From: Hordeum vulgare subsp. vulgare
Taxonomy: Eukaryota; Streptophyta; Magnoliopsida; Poales; Poaceae
DNA: 64,000 nt
Reading direction: 5' to 3'
NCBI RefSeq assembly: GCF_904849725.1
Contig: NC_058522.1
Coordinates: forward strand, 196,895,986-196,959,985
The notes under the pieces were generated by a model. That model was not told where the DNA came from, made no database searches, and saw only the letters and a program-made list of their open reading frames with translations. Below, one piece after another: positions 35,961 through 48,241 of this stretch. Both the position numbers and the translations under genes were made by a program. How positions within the stretch are numbered: position 1 is the stretch's first letter; the number at the start of each line of letters is the position of its first letter.

Positions 35961-36780
35961 ATATTCTAATTATGTCATTTTAGAGGAAAAAAGTTAAGAA
36001 TATAATATTCATGAGCTAACCAAGGTTTTTAAGCCATTTTGTAGCTAAATGGGCTAATTATCTCATTGTTGGGGAAAATAAGGTGATGAGAATAAGATAG
36101 AGGAGAAGAAAGAGGAGGAGGAGGAGAAGAAGAAGAAATCAAGAAGAAGGAGAAGGGGGGGGAGGAGAAGAAGGAGGAGGAGAAGGTATTCTTCTTCTCT
36201 TCTTCTCTTCTTCTTCTCTTCTTCTTTTCTTCTTCTTTTCTTCTTCTCCTTCTTATTTTTGTCTTCTCCTCCTCTTCTTCTTCTTCTTCTTCTTCTTCTC
36301 CTCCTCCTCCTCTCCTCCTCTTCTCCTCCTCCTCCTCTTCTTCTTCTTCCTATTATTTCTATTAATCTAACTAACTAACTAACGTAACTAACCAAGCTAA
36401 CTAAACCTAGATAGCACTAAACAGCAAAAAAACAGAATCTACCACTAAGAAACTAAAAAAGGATCTAGCTACCACTAAATACCAAACAATAAAAAATCAA
36501 CTTCTTCTTCTTTTTTCTCTTCTTCTCCTTCTTATTTTTTTGTTATTCTCTTCTTCTCTTCTTCTTTACTTCTTCTCCTTCTTATTTGTTCTTCTCTTCT
36601 TCTTCTTCGTCTTCTCCTTCTTATTTTTTTATTCTCCTCTCTTCTTCTTCTTCTTTTTCTTCTCCTCCTCCTCCTCCTCCTCCTCCTACTCCTCTTCTTC
36701 TTCTCCTCTTCTTGTCGTCCTCCTCCTCCTCTTCTCCTCTTCTCCTCCTCCACCTAACTAACCAAGCTAACTAACTAACC
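35961..36780 (-). repeat. Purine/pyrimidine tract at the 5' side of CACTA-2
   Basis: It begins with one copy of the array spacer (ATTCATGAGCTAACCAAGG at about 36010) and a GAGGAGAAG purine arm, then long CTT/CTC pyrimidine runs to 36350 and again 36500-36755. This resembles one degenerate unit of the downstream array, placed on the other side of the genes. No gene is present. Confidence 0.8.
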
Positions 36781-36904
36781 TAACTAAAACTATTAACCTA
36801 ACTAAATCTACCACTAAAACTACTAACAATAATCTAGCTACTACTAATTAACAAAAAAAACTAAATCTGTAAATTAGCAAAAAAAGAAAGAAAAAAAAGG
36901 ACTC

Positions 36905-37240
36905 ACCGGAGGGGGGTGGCCGGGGAGGAGGAGGGTGCGGTGGTGGAGGAGGGGGCGCAGGGCGGCCGGGGAGGAGGAAGGTACAGGGCGGCCGCGGAGG
37001 AGGAGGGCGGAGGGCGGCCGGGGAGGAGGAGCGCGCAGGGCGACTGGGGAGGAGGAGGGCGCAGGGCGGCCGGGGAGGAGAACGCAGGGCGGCCGCGGAG
37101 GAGGAGGGTGCAGGGCGGCCGGGGAGGAGGAGGGCATAGGGTGGCCGGCAGCAGGAGGGCGCAGGGCGGCCGGGGATTAGGAGGGCGCGGGGCGACGCAG
37201 GGAGGCCGGAGGAGGGCGCGACGGCGGTGGTGGTGTCGGG
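36905..37240. repeat. G-rich minisatellite of about 26 bp
   Basis: About ten degenerate units built on GGCGGCCGGGGAGGAGGAGG. They lie between the pyrimidine tract and the terminal repeats of CACTA-2. The frames encode Gly/Arg or Pro/Ala/Leu repeats only. Runs of four G recur at short spacing. Confidence 0.85.
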
Positions 37241-37299
37241 GGTGAGAGAGAGGGGTGTCGGGGTAGCCGTTAGGGGGAGACAGAGAGGCGCTTGGGGGT

Positions 37300-37600
37300 G
37301 GGGCTAACGGCCGTTAGGGGGCACCCTCTTTGCCGTCCGACGGCACAGAGGAGAAAAGCGGATGGCAAAGAGAGAGGCTGTTAGGGGGGAGAGAGGGGGC
37401 TGCGGGGTGGGCCGCCCATGTGCTTTGCCGTGTGCCTGAATGCTCTTTGCCGTGAGCTGGCAGACGGCAAAGAGCTGGCTGATGGCAAATAGTACCTTTG
37501 GCATTAGCCTGCTCTTTGCCGTCTGGTTTCTGGTAGGTGATGGCAAAGAGGGTCTTTGCCATCAGCCAGCAGACGGCAAAGAAGCAGCACATGGCAATTA
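37300..37600. repeat. CACTA-2 subterminal repeats (gene 5' side)
   Basis: Repeated CTTTGCCGTC / GACGGCAAAG motifs with variants in both orientations, next to the GTAGTG terminus. They match the motifs at the opposite end of the element. Confidence 0.85.
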
Positions 37601-37620
37601 ACCATTTTCCAGTAGTGTAA

Positions 37621-38930
37621 GGCCTTGTAGTTAGTTTCCTTCATTTGATTCTTACACGTTGCGCTCAAATTTCTCTTTAATAACTTAGGTGCCCCCGAGA
37701 TAGTGTGTGGATAAGATCGATTGTTGGGAGGCCTTGGTGGATTAGTGGTGCTCCGAAACGTGGGAGGATAGCCACAACAACGCCAAGGAGAGGTGTGGCA
37801 AAATGGTTGGTGTGCCACACCATCAAGGGAGCGTCAACTTAATCCAATTTGGCGAGAACTAGGTATGTGGTTTGCTTCATGCCTCATGCAATTCATTCTT
37901 AATGATATCTTGAGCCCTTTACTAATACATTTTTCTTCTCTCTCTCTTTTAGGCGCGTCACAATAAGACGGAGGTTCCACAGATGTACGACTTGTATGCG
38001 ATGGCCCATACTGCCTCGTACAAGAAAGTCAAGGCATTATCTAAGTCTGACCTCGAGCATCCAGAAAACATCACCAACATCTCCTCCCACCACAAGCTCG
38101 TGAAGTAGAGAGATCACGGGAAGGCGAGGAAAGGGGAGGACTTTCACCCGAGCGAGGGGCCTATTGATCCAGAGCTGGTGATGATAGCTGGCAACGGGAA
38201 GCCCCATGGCTCCATCGCCATTGGAGACGACCTTATATGTTTTCCTAGCACTCTCCAGCAGATAAAGGCATGCCAAACGAGCTCCTGTCCTGAGATAACA
38301 CCTCGTCCACGGCCAGTCGAGCTCGCCATCGAGGATAGTTTAATGGACTCAACTATCTTTCTGCATTATGTTGTGCGTGGGAACCAATATGGTTACAAAG
38401 CTAACAATGAGTTGTGTTGCAGGCTGCTATTCTCAAAGAGAGAGAGGCAATGCAGGCGCTTTTGGCGGAGAAGGATAAGAAGATGAAGGAGCTCGAGGAG
38501 AGGACGGCTGCGTTGGTGGAGGCGGAGAGGGCACAGAATGATGCGTCTAACAGGGCCATGTACGAGCTCTTCGTGGTAAGTTTATTCTTTATATTATTTC
38601 AAATCTTGCATTTTAATGTTTGTTTCATTAATAACTAAAAAGTTTGACTCGTCAAAACCAAATGTACAGTCTATGTGTGAGAAGACCGACCACGTCCCTA
38701 CGGTGATGCCAGTCATTAACATGCCGGGGACGATGAGTTTCATTTCAATTTAGTGATCTCAAGAGTGTCATTATGCTAACGACACATTGCAAACGATGTT
38801 TGGTGTAGAATATCTCCCGAAAAGCATCGCACGATGCTTCTATAGTGGAGCTTTCTCCAGGGCAGCCTTCTCCAGGTGAAACAAGCCAGAGCCACCATGC
38901 CTCACCGGCGTGATGACGATAATGGTATGT
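37621..38930 (+). pseudogene. CACTA-1 second gene, 3' exons
   Basis: Beyond CACTA-2, codons of the second gene resume. Around 37690-37865 lies a decayed version of the exon that in CACTA-2 encodes VPPRWCADKMDCW. From 37953 an exon encodes YDLYAMAHTASYKK and, after an in-frame stop near 38106, DPELVMIAGNGKPHGSIAIGD. From about 38420 a charged coiled-coil-like stretch (LKEREAMQALLAEKDKKMKE) ends at a donor GTAAGT near 38576. Short terminal exons may lie at 38670-38930. The order mirrors CACTA-2 exactly. It is interrupted by CACTA-2 and the solo LTR as well as by stops. Confidence 0.75.
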
Positions 38931-38989
38931 TATTTCTATTGTTTGTCTTAACAACCACATAATGATCTTTACTTACCTTACCGAATATG

Positions 38990-41900
38990 GCTTAATAAGC
39001 ATAGTTAGCTCCAAAATGACATATTTAACCCAAGTTAGCTCCAAAACGACATATAGTTAGCTTGGCTTCCACCTAAATGACATAATTAGCTTAGTTAGCT
39101 CCAAAATGGCCTATTTAATAAAAATGACCTATACTTAGCTAAGTTCTCTCCGAAATGACATAATAAGGCTTACGTAGCTCCAAGATGACCCATTCCTCCT
39201 AACTTAGCTATTAAATGGCCTACAATTAGCTTAGCTATCTCCAAAATGGCTTAATAAGCATAGTTTGCTCCAAAATGACCTATTTTACCCAAGTTAGCTC
39301 CGAAATGACCTATAGTTAGCTAGGCTTCCACCTAAATGACATAATTACCTTAGTTAGCTCAAAAATGTTCTATTTAATAAAAATGGCATATACTTAGCTA
39401 ATTATCCTCCAAAATGACATAATTAGCTCCAAAAAGGCATACTTAGCTAATTTAGCTCGAAGAAGAGGACAAGAGGAGAAGAAAGAGAAAAAAGTAAAAG
39501 AAGGAATAAGAAGAAGAAGAGAAGAAGAAGAGAAGAAGAAGGAGAAGGAGGAGAAGGAGCCCTCCTTCTTCACCTTCTTCTTCTCCTTCTTCTTATCTCC
39601 TCCTTCTTGTCCTTCTTCTTCTACTTCTTCTTCTCTTCTTCTTTTCTTCTTCTTCTCCTCCTCCTTCTCTTTCTCCTTCTCATCCTCCTCCTTCTTCTTC
39701 TTATTTTTCTTCTCCTTCTTCTCTTCTTGCTTCTTCTCTTTCTTCCTGTACGTAGCTTACTTTCCCCAAAAATGACATAATTAGCTAATTATCCTCCAAA
39801 ATGACATAATTATCTTAGTTAGCTCCAAAATGGTCTATTTAATAAAAAATGACCTGTACTTAGCTAATTATCCTCCAAAATGACATAATTAGCTCCAAAA
39901 GGCATACTTAGCTAATTTAGCTCAAAGAAGAGGACAAGAGGAGAAGAAATACGAAAAATGAAAAGAATGAAGAAGAAGAAAAAGAGAAGAAGAAGAGAAG
40001 AATAAGCAAAAGGAGGAGAAGAAGGAGAAGGAGCCCTCCTTCTTCTCCATCTTCTGCTCCGTCTTCTTCTCTCCTCCTTCTTCTCCTTCTTCTTCTCCTT
40101 CTTCTTCTCTTCTTCTCTTCTTCTTCTTCACCTCCTCCTTATCCTTCTCCTTCGCATGCTCCTCCTCATTATTCTTCTTTTTATTCTCCTTCTTCTTCTC
40201 TTCTTGCTTCTTCTCTTTCTTCTTCTACCTCGCTTATTTTTGCCAACAAAGACAAACTTAGCTAATTATCCTCCAAAATGACATAATTAGCTTAGTTAGC
40301 TCCAACATGGTCTATTTATTAAAAAATGACCTACACTTAGCTAATTATCCTCCAAAATAATATAATTACCTCCAAAAAGGCGTACTTAGCTAATTTAGCT
40401 CGAAGAAGAGGACGAGAGGAGAAGAAATAGGAAAAATGAAAAGAAGGAAGAAGAAGAACAAGAGAAGAAGAAGAGAATAAGAAGGAGAAGGAGGAGAAGG
40501 AGGAGAAGAAGGAGAAGGATCCCTCCTTTTTCTCCTTCTTCTTCTCCTTCTTCTTCTCTCCTCCTTCATCTCTTTGTTCTTCTCCTTATTCTTTTATTCT
40601 TATTTTATTCTACTTCTCCTCCTCCTTCTCCTTCTCCTTCTCCTCCTCCTCCTCCTTCTTCTTCTTTTTCTTCTCCTTCTTCTTCTCTTCTTTCTTCTTC
40701 TCTTTCTTCTTCTACGTAGCTTATTTCCCCCAACAAAGACATAATTAGCTAACTATCCTCCAAAATAACATAATTAGCTTAGTTAGCTCCAAAATGGTCT
40801 ATTTAATAAAAAATGACCTATACTTAGCTAATTATCCTCCAAAATAACATAAGTATCTTCAAAAAGGCATAGTTAGCTTATTTAGCTCAAAGAAGAGGAC
40901 AAGAGGAGAAGAAAGAGGGAAAATGAAAAGAAGGAAGAAGAAGAAGAAGGGAATAATAAGGAGAAGGAGGAGAAAAATGAGAAGGAGCCCTCGTTCTGCT
41001 TCTTCTGCTCCTTCTTATTCTCTCCTCCTTCTTCTCCTTCTTCTTCTCCTCCTTCTTCTCTTCTTCTTTTCTTCTTCTTCTCCTCCTCCATCTCCTTTTC
41101 CTTCTCATCCTCCCCTCCTCCTCGTCCTTCTTCTTCTTTTTCTGCTCCTTCTTCTTCTCTTCTTGCTTCTTCTCTTTCTTCTTCTACCTAGCTTATTTTC
41201 GCCACGAATGACATACTTAGATAATTATCCTCCAACATGACATAATTACATTAGTTAGCTCCAAAATGATCTATTTAATAAAAAATGACGTATACTTAGC
41301 TAATTATCCTCCAAAATGACATAATTAGCTCCAAAAAGGCATACTTAGCTAATTTAGCTCAAAGAAGAGGACAAGTGGAGAAGAAAGAGGAAAAATGAAA
41401 AGAAGGAAGAAGAAGAACAAGACAAGAAGAAGAGAAGAATAAGGAGAAGGATGAGAAGAAGGAGAAGGAGCCCTCCTTCTTCTCCTTCTTCTGCTCCTTC
41501 TTCTTCTCTCCTCCTTCTTCTCCTTCTTCTTCTCCTTCTTCTTCTCTTCTTCTTTTCTTCTTCTTCTCCTCCTCCTTCTCCTTCTCCTCCTCCTCCTCCT
41601 GGTTCTTTTTCTTCTCCTTCTTTTTCTCTTCTTGCTTCTTCTCTTTCTTCCACTACCTAGCTTATTTTTGCTAACAAAGACATACTTAGCTAATTATCCT
41701 CCAAAATGACATAATTAGCTTCATTAGCTCCAAAATAGTCTATTTAATTAAAAATGACCTATACTTAGCTAATTATCCTCCAAAATGACATAATTAGCTC
41801 CAAAAAGGCATACTTAGCTAATTTAGCTCGAAGAAGAGGACAAGAGGAGAATAAATAGGAAAAATGAAAAGAGGGAACAAGAAGAAGAATAAGAGAAGAA

Positions 41901-43030
41901 GAAGAGAAGAAGAAGGAGAAGGAGGAGAAGTAGTAGAAGGAGCCCACCTTCTTATCCTTCTTCTTCTCTACTCCTTCTTCTATTTCTTCTTCTCTTTCTT
42001 CTTCTTTTATTCTTTTCTTCTTCTTCTCCTCCTCCTTCTCCTTCTCCTCCTCCTTCTTGTTCTTCTTCTTTTTGTTGTCTTCTTCTTCTCTTCTTGCTTC
42101 TTCTCTTTCTTCTTCTACCTGGCTTATTTTCGCCAATGAAGACATACTTAGCTAATTATCCTCCAAAATTACATAATTAGCTTAGTTAGCTCCAAAATAG
42201 TCTATTTAATAAAAAAATACCTATACTTAGCTAATTATCCTCGAAAATGATATAATTAGCTCCAAAAAGGCATACTTAGCTAATTTACCTCCAAGAAGAA
42301 GACAAGGGGAGAAGAAAGAGGAAAAATGAAAAGAAGGAAGAAGAAGAAGAAGAGAAGAAGAAGAGAAGAAGAAGAAGGAGGAGAAGAAGGAGAAGGAGCC
42401 CTCCTTCTTCTTCTCTCCTCCCTCTCTTTCTTCTTCTCCTTCTTCTTCTCTTCTTCTTTTCTTCTTCTTCTCCTTCTCCTTCTTCTTCTCCTTCTCCTCC
42501 TCCTCCTCCTCCGCCTTCTTCTTCTTTTTCATCTCCTTCTTCTTCCCTTCTTGCTTATTCTCTTTCTTCTTCTACGTAGCTTATTTTCCACAACAAACAC
42601 ATAATTATCTAATTATCCTCCAAAATGACATAATTAGCTTAGTTAGCTCCAAAATGGTCTGTTTAATAAAAATGACCTATACTTAGCTAATTATCCTCCA
42701 AAATGACATAATTAGCTCTAAAAAGTTATACTTAGCTAATTTAGCTCAAAGAAGAGGACAAGAGGAGAAGAAAGAGGAAAATGAAAAGAAGAAAGAAGAA
42801 GAAGAGAAGAAGAAGAGAAGAATAAGGAGAAGGAGGAGAAGAAGGAGAAGGAGCCCTCCTTCTTCTCCTTCTTCTGCTCCTTCTTCTTCTCTCCTCCTTC
42901 TTGTCGTTCTACTTCTCCTTCTTCTTCTCTTCTTCTCCTTCTTCTTCTTCTCCTTCTGCTCCTTCTTCTTATTATCCTTCTTATTCTCTCCTACTTCTTC
43001 TCTTCTTGGAGCTAAATTAGCTAAGTATGT
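38990..43030 (+). repeat. CACTA-1 array of palindromic purine/pyrimidine units
   Basis: Eight units of about 455-487 bp with centres GGAGCCCTCC (or variant) at 39556, 40030, 40517, 40984, 41467, 41939, 42395 and 42850. Each has a GAA/GAG purine arm, then a CTT/CTC pyrimidine arm, then a spacer with TTAGCTCCAAAATG and AATTATCCTCCAAAATGAC. The first 500 bp is spacer-type sequence without the arms. The spacer motif is the reverse complement of the one in CACTA-2, as expected since the elements point in opposite directions. Lys/Arg/Glu frames here are not genes. Confidence 0.95.
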
Positions 43031-43445
43031 CTTTTTGGAGCTAAATGGATATGAAACTTACTTATTTCTTCTCCTCTTCATCTAGTCTTCTTCTTCTAAC
43101 TTACTTATTTCCCATTTTGCAGATTACATTCACTTCACGGAAGCTTGGATTATATTTATGAAGTGCTTCAATATGGTTTCTTCTAAAATGGCTAGACGGA
43201 AGCTTGGATTGAAACTATTGTAGTAAATGGATATGAAACTTTGTATGTATGGATGAAACTAGTGTAAGATATGGTTTGGTACGGATGAAACTTGCATAAT
43301 ATGTATGTATTGTGGATGAAACTTATTTTAATATGGTTATGAGTATGGGGCAGTTTGTGTGAAATATATTATGTATTATGGCTTATGGATGAAACTGTCA
43401 AATATATATTATGTATTATGGATGAAACTGTCAAATATATATATA
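43031..43445 (+). other. AT-rich spacer between array and CACTA-3
   Basis: Short repeats of TATGGATGAAACTT-like sequence. There is no gene. It belongs to the right arm of CACTA-1. Confidence 0.5.
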
Positions 43446-43712
43446 CATTACAAGAAATATGCTCATACATGACGGTTTTCAAAATGTCTATGATGAATTC
43501 ATCATAAATCTATGACGATTTCATCCGAGATCTTTGTAAACCGTTCGAGGGGATCAAATCTACATATAAATTACGACGATGTGAGTCAAAAACGTCGTAA
43601 CCACATAAGATGAGATCGTCATAACTTCTACGACGATTGTAAAAATGTCGTAACATGTTCCAACTATGTTGACATGTCACTTGTGGGTCCATTCTATCCC
43701 ACTTCATCCTAG

Positions 43713-44830
43713 TTTGTGAAGCAACCTACTATTCTATCATTCCAAAAATTCTCTAAACATTCTCATAAATACGTTGGATCATATATTCCTCAAATATGTG
43801 AAAACCCTTCCTTCCATAGTTCAAAAATAATTCTGCAATATTCATTTTCCTATTCTGCTCAGAATAGCACTTTGTGAAGGAAGTGCTATTTCTATTTCTT
43901 TGATTACCCTCATATTTTTGGGCACTTTTTCCTATCCAAATCATTGCCTCATGAAAACTTTTGTAACGATTTTCCTAGTAAATCTTTCTCAGCAAATTTC
44001 CAAAGTTTGTGTTCAGCTAATAGCTTTGTGAAGGAAGTACTAGATAGGAATATCCTGATGAGTTGAATTTTTTCCACATCTTCTATGTGCCCAAAAGATA
44101 GCTCTCCACAAAATTTTAGCCCCATCTAACAATCCATGTGAGCTCAACATCCAATCTTTGTTTCTCGTAATATTTTCATTTTGGGAAGCAACTACATTTT
44201 ATATTGCTTTATAGTTGATGAAAATTAAACACGGGATGAAACTGACCATATAACCTCACTCGACCAAATTGAAGCTCATTTAATTCAGCCAGTTTCCCTC
44301 AATATTTTTCCCCATATTCTGTTCAGTAGAGAGCACTGTGAAGGAAGTACAATTTTTGTTTATCCAAGTATTATGAAATTTTTACAGTGCCTTAATGTGC
44401 CAAAATTATCCTCCTCCTCCAAATTTCAGCTCAATCCAATCATCTATGTGATCCTAGTTTCAATTACCATTTTCTGTCCAGATTGGCTCATTGTGAAGGA
44501 AGTGTCACTTTCGCATGTCCGGATGGTATAATGTTTTTACAGTGCCTTCATATTCCTGAATTAACATCATACACCAAATTTCAGCTCAATCCATTCATTC
44601 ATTTGAACCCAGCTTCAACATCCATATTTCAGCATAGTGTGTTACTTTGCAAAGCAAGTGCCACCTAGGTTCATCCATTTGAGCTAAAATTTGCCAAGAG
44701 AGTCTCCTTAATGGATGATCATCCTGAACCAAAATTTAGGCCCACTATCTATGTGCATTACCCGCACCGCTAATCAAACACTTGGCTGCTAATTCATGTT
44801 TGATCTTAATTCAGTCTCCTCATGAGATTC
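43713..44830. repeat. Diverged satellite-like tandem repeat of about 155 bp
   Basis: The motif TTGTGAAGGAAGTG or a close variant recurs at about 43713, 43873, 44027, 44182, 44338, 44494 and 44650, a spacing of 154-160 bp. Other shared motifs in each unit are TTTTTACAGTGCC and CCAAATTTCAGCTCAATCCA. Units are strongly diverged. No gene is present. Confidence 0.75.
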
Positions 44831-45027
44831 TTCTATTGTATTCTTCTTCCTAACACCTACCGAGGGATTGTCCAACCCACTAGACATGTCTATTCCACTC
44901 AGAACATGTGGCGACGCAACGGTCAGGCAGTGACCATGTGGCTAGCATGCAAGTTCACGCGCTCTGGAGTTGGGACCCTCGACCACCATCCAAACCTCGA
45001 CGTCAAGCCACCACACCATGTATTTCT

Positions 45028-46490
45028 GATTAAATAGATACTTATGTACCTATAAATTATCATTGGGAAAATAAAGAGCAAACTATAATGCAGCTGCAGT
45101 TCAAATTTAACCCGCTTCCAACTAAATCGACATAAATTTGTCTTTTTCACAAGAGGTGGATAATAGCTTTTAACACCCCACCATTTTGTCAATTGTACAT
45201 TAAATATGTCCTAGTATTTTAGAAAAATGATTTGGTCCAATTTTTAACAAATATATGGTAGGTCCTTCAGAAAAAAAATCATTTTGGACACTTGAAAAAT
45301 GGAAAATGATTTTTACATACAAGGAAAATGAAAACTTCCTTAATCAACATTGTTTGCCATTCCAATATGCACCCTTTTGCATAATATTATATCATTTCAA
45401 CAAGCTATGTCTTGAATGTGGCGATAAGATTGATCATTTGGCTTGAAAGCCATGAATCTTCACACATGACAGCCCATTTCTAAGAACACTTTTTAAAAAT
45501 AATTTTCGTATTACAAGTTTTATATTATTCGTGGTAACTTTGTCACATATAATGACACAATGAAATGGTTTCCCATTTTTTTGATTTTTTTTGAATTTTT
45601 CATGCCCATTTCAAAATGTGGTCAAAACAACACGTATGACCGTTCCTACCTAGTGGTTGAATCTTGGAAATATTTTGTTGTTTCTCTGATTAAATAGATT
45701 CTTGTGTACCTAGAAATGATTTTTGGGAAAAATAAAGAGCGAACTATAATTTAGCTGCAGTTCAAATTTGACCCGCTTCCACCTAATTCAACAAAAATTG
45801 TCTTTTTCACGAGAGGTCGATAAAAGCCTTTAACACCCAACCATTTGGTCAATTGTATATTAAATATGTCCAGGTATGTTGGAAAAATGATTTGGTCCAA
45901 TTTTGCAACAAATATATGATAGGTCCTTCACAAAAAACTCATTTTGGGTACTCGAAAAATGGAAAATGAATTTTCCGTCCAAAGATAATGAAAACATTCT
46001 TAGGCAACATTGTTTGCCATTCGAATACGCACCCTTGTGCATAATATGAGATCATTTCAACAAACTATGCCATGAATGTGGACTTAAGATTGATCATTTG
46101 GCTTGAAAGCCATGAATCTTCACACATGATACGCCATTTTTAAGAACACTTTTTCGAAATAATTTCCATATTATAAGTTTATTATTTTACCTGGTAACTT
46201 GGTCACATATGATGCCACAATGCGAAGGTTTTCCATTTTTTTGTTTTTTTTGAATTTTTCAAGCTCATTTCAAAATGCGGTCCAAACAGCGGGTATGACT
46301 GTTCGTAGCTAGGGCTAGATTTTTGCAAATATTTTGGAATATCTATAACGAAATAGATATTTTTGTACCTAGAGATGTTTTTTGAAAAAAATAAATAGCA
46401 AACTATCAGGCAGCTGCAGTTCAAATTTGACCCGCTTCCTGCTGAATCGACGAAAATTTGTGTAAGTGAGTGAAAATAGCTAGAAAGGTT
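45028..46490. repeat. Tandem duplication of about 650 bp, plus partial third copy
   Basis: The block starting GATTAAATAGATACTT at 45028 is repeated from about 45688 and, in part, from about 46338. All carry GCAGCTGCAGTTCAAATTT; the first two also share TGATTTGGTCCAATTTT and GATCATTTGGCTTGAAAGCC. Overall similarity is high between the first two copies and lower in the third. No credible gene is present. Confidence 0.85.
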
Positions 46491-46739
46491 GGAAATGCAT
46501 ACAACTCGGTGATCATACATAAAATGTGGTCTAAATTGAGTGCAAATCTCAGTGATGCGCTTTTGCACAGTATTTTTGATAGCTGGTTCACAAAATCTAA
46601 TTATTTTTAGAACTTTGAAACTAGTATTTTAAAACGTAAATGTTTCCAACCAATGATAACTCTTTCCACGGATTACCCATTTTATCCAATCTGAACCGTC
46701 CACACTCGATGGATCCAACATCTCTCACTCCACTCTCAC

Positions 46740-47069
46740 GAAGCCAACCTAAACCCTAGGAGCCCGTGGCTAAATCTCCTTGCTCGTCCCCATCTCCCTC
46801 CCTCGCCCCCATCTCTCACCGCCGCCACCTCCTTATTGTCGTCGGCCTCCTTCCACCGCGTCGCCACCCTTGCTGGGGGTCGCGTCGCAGCCACCACAAC
46901 AGCGTCGCTTGCCGGCCGCCCTCGCTGGTGGTCGCGTCGCAGCAGATCTCGGCATTGCTGGCTCAGCCATGTCGCCACTGATGCGTGCCGCTCGACGAGG
47001 ACGCCCAGAAACCCTAGAGGGACCATCCCTCGCCTGCTTCCTTCCCTGACGCGACAGGAAAATCCAAGG
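46740..47069 (+). pseudogene. Exon-like GC-rich segment in CACTA-3 (first exon?)
   Basis: An abrupt change from AT-rich to GC-rich sequence, beginning with AAACCCTAG, a motif common in plant 5' leaders. It ends with AATCCAAG before GTGAGTTCC at 47070, a strong splice donor. Open frames of 71-89 codons exist, rich in Pro, Ser, Arg and Ala, and I recognise none. This looks like the start of a host gene captured by the transposon. It could also be the transposon's own leader. Confidence 0.4.
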
Positions 47070-48138
47070 TGAGTTCCACCAGATCCTCCCTGACTTACCC
47101 GCCTACTTCCCCGCCCTCCCCGCCTCACGACCTGCCCGGCCGGTGCAGGTTTAGCGACGGTCGCACCCACTTGATCTGATGCGGTAGCTCCCGCCGGCTG
47201 CCTACTACTGCCTGCTCTTCGCTGCGTCGGCGGCCGTCCTTGGGCTCGTAGGCGGCGTCGTGCGCTAAGATGAAGGTCGAGCCGCCCGCCCGGGCTCGTC
47301 CTTTAGCTTTATGCCTCCATCACTTTTAGCTTAACTTTCTACTCGTATCTAGCTAGAGGAAAATCCGCCAGGCAGGAGCCAAACAGCTTGCACAAACCAT
47401 CAGTGCTTTATTCATCAGCCCTGTGAATACAGAAGGTATTATTTCTTTATGAGATTGGGGATGAATTGTAATTGACTTTCGCCCACAGGACACGCCTCCT
47501 CGGATCTCTCTTCAAGTGATTGGGATGATTCGCGGTGATTTTGGCTGCCCGTTGTCGCGCCTCCATGGATCACGGTGTTGCTGCGCTCTGGGAGCGCCCA
47601 GTTCTGTGTAGGCTGCCTGCCACTGGTGGCACCACGTTTGCATGTTGTGAATGAATCAGTATACACTTGATGGTTAGAGCTGGCCTCACAAATACATAAT
47701 GATGCTGCCCTGACGTGGAGTAGTATATAACTCGTCTGAGCAGATACAAGCCAATCCACATGTTAAAGATCAAACCATAGGACTGCATGATTTTGGTTGC
47801 TCGTACTAAATGGTAGTAGCAATGATAGGCAGACCAGAACAAAATAGACCTATGTATTATCAGTTCCGCAAATGTATTTTCATCTAATTATCTTGTTGCA
47901 TTCGAGCATAACATATTGTCTTACTCCATGTATCCATTTCATCTCATTTAGCTTCAGAGTTGAAGACAGGAGTGCTGAAATTCCCATCAGTCACTTCATC
48001 ATACTTGATACAAATAGAACAGCCACATCAGCATAGTGTGAACAGGTTATTTGACACTTCACTTGATATTTTAAGTCCACGGTAAAATCCAGTAAATCAT
48101 AGTCAAATCTATAGAGACGGCAGAGAATTCCATATTAG

Positions 48139-48241
48139 CGCGCGACCCAGCCGCCCGACCGGGCTCATCCCGGGGGTGGTGCGTCCTGCCGGTCACCTGC
48201 GACTTCTTCGCCCGGAGAGGTGCTTGCAGTGCACGGGCAAA
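48139..48241 (+). pseudogene. Possible second captured exon
   Basis: A GC-rich island of about 100 bp between CCATATTAG (acceptor-like) and AAAAG followed by GTTGGA (donor-like), inside AT-rich DNA. All three forward frames stay open across it. The product is not recognised. Support is only the compositional jump and the splice-like edges. Confidence 0.3.

Larger units (their letters stand above)
25053..37617 (-). mobile_element. CACTA-2, related CACTA transposon inserted in CACTA-1
   Basis: It starts CACTACAGGAATCAGC at 25053 and ends CCAGTAGTG at 37617. The 3-bp duplication TAA is perfect (25050-25052 and 37618-37620). Total length is 12,565 bp. Its genes are on the minus strand, opposite to CACTA-1, but the order within the element is the same: hairpins, TNP2-type transposase, Transposase_24-type gene, purine/pyrimidine array. 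The transposase has frameshifts and stops. Because it lies inside an intron of CACTA-1, it inserted later. Confidence 0.95.

Noticed and set aside
38990..43030. CRISPR-like array of regularly spaced repeats
   Set aside because: Units are 450-490 bp, low-complexity, contain inverted repeats and sit in a plant transposon. There are no short repeats with unique spacers and no cas genes.
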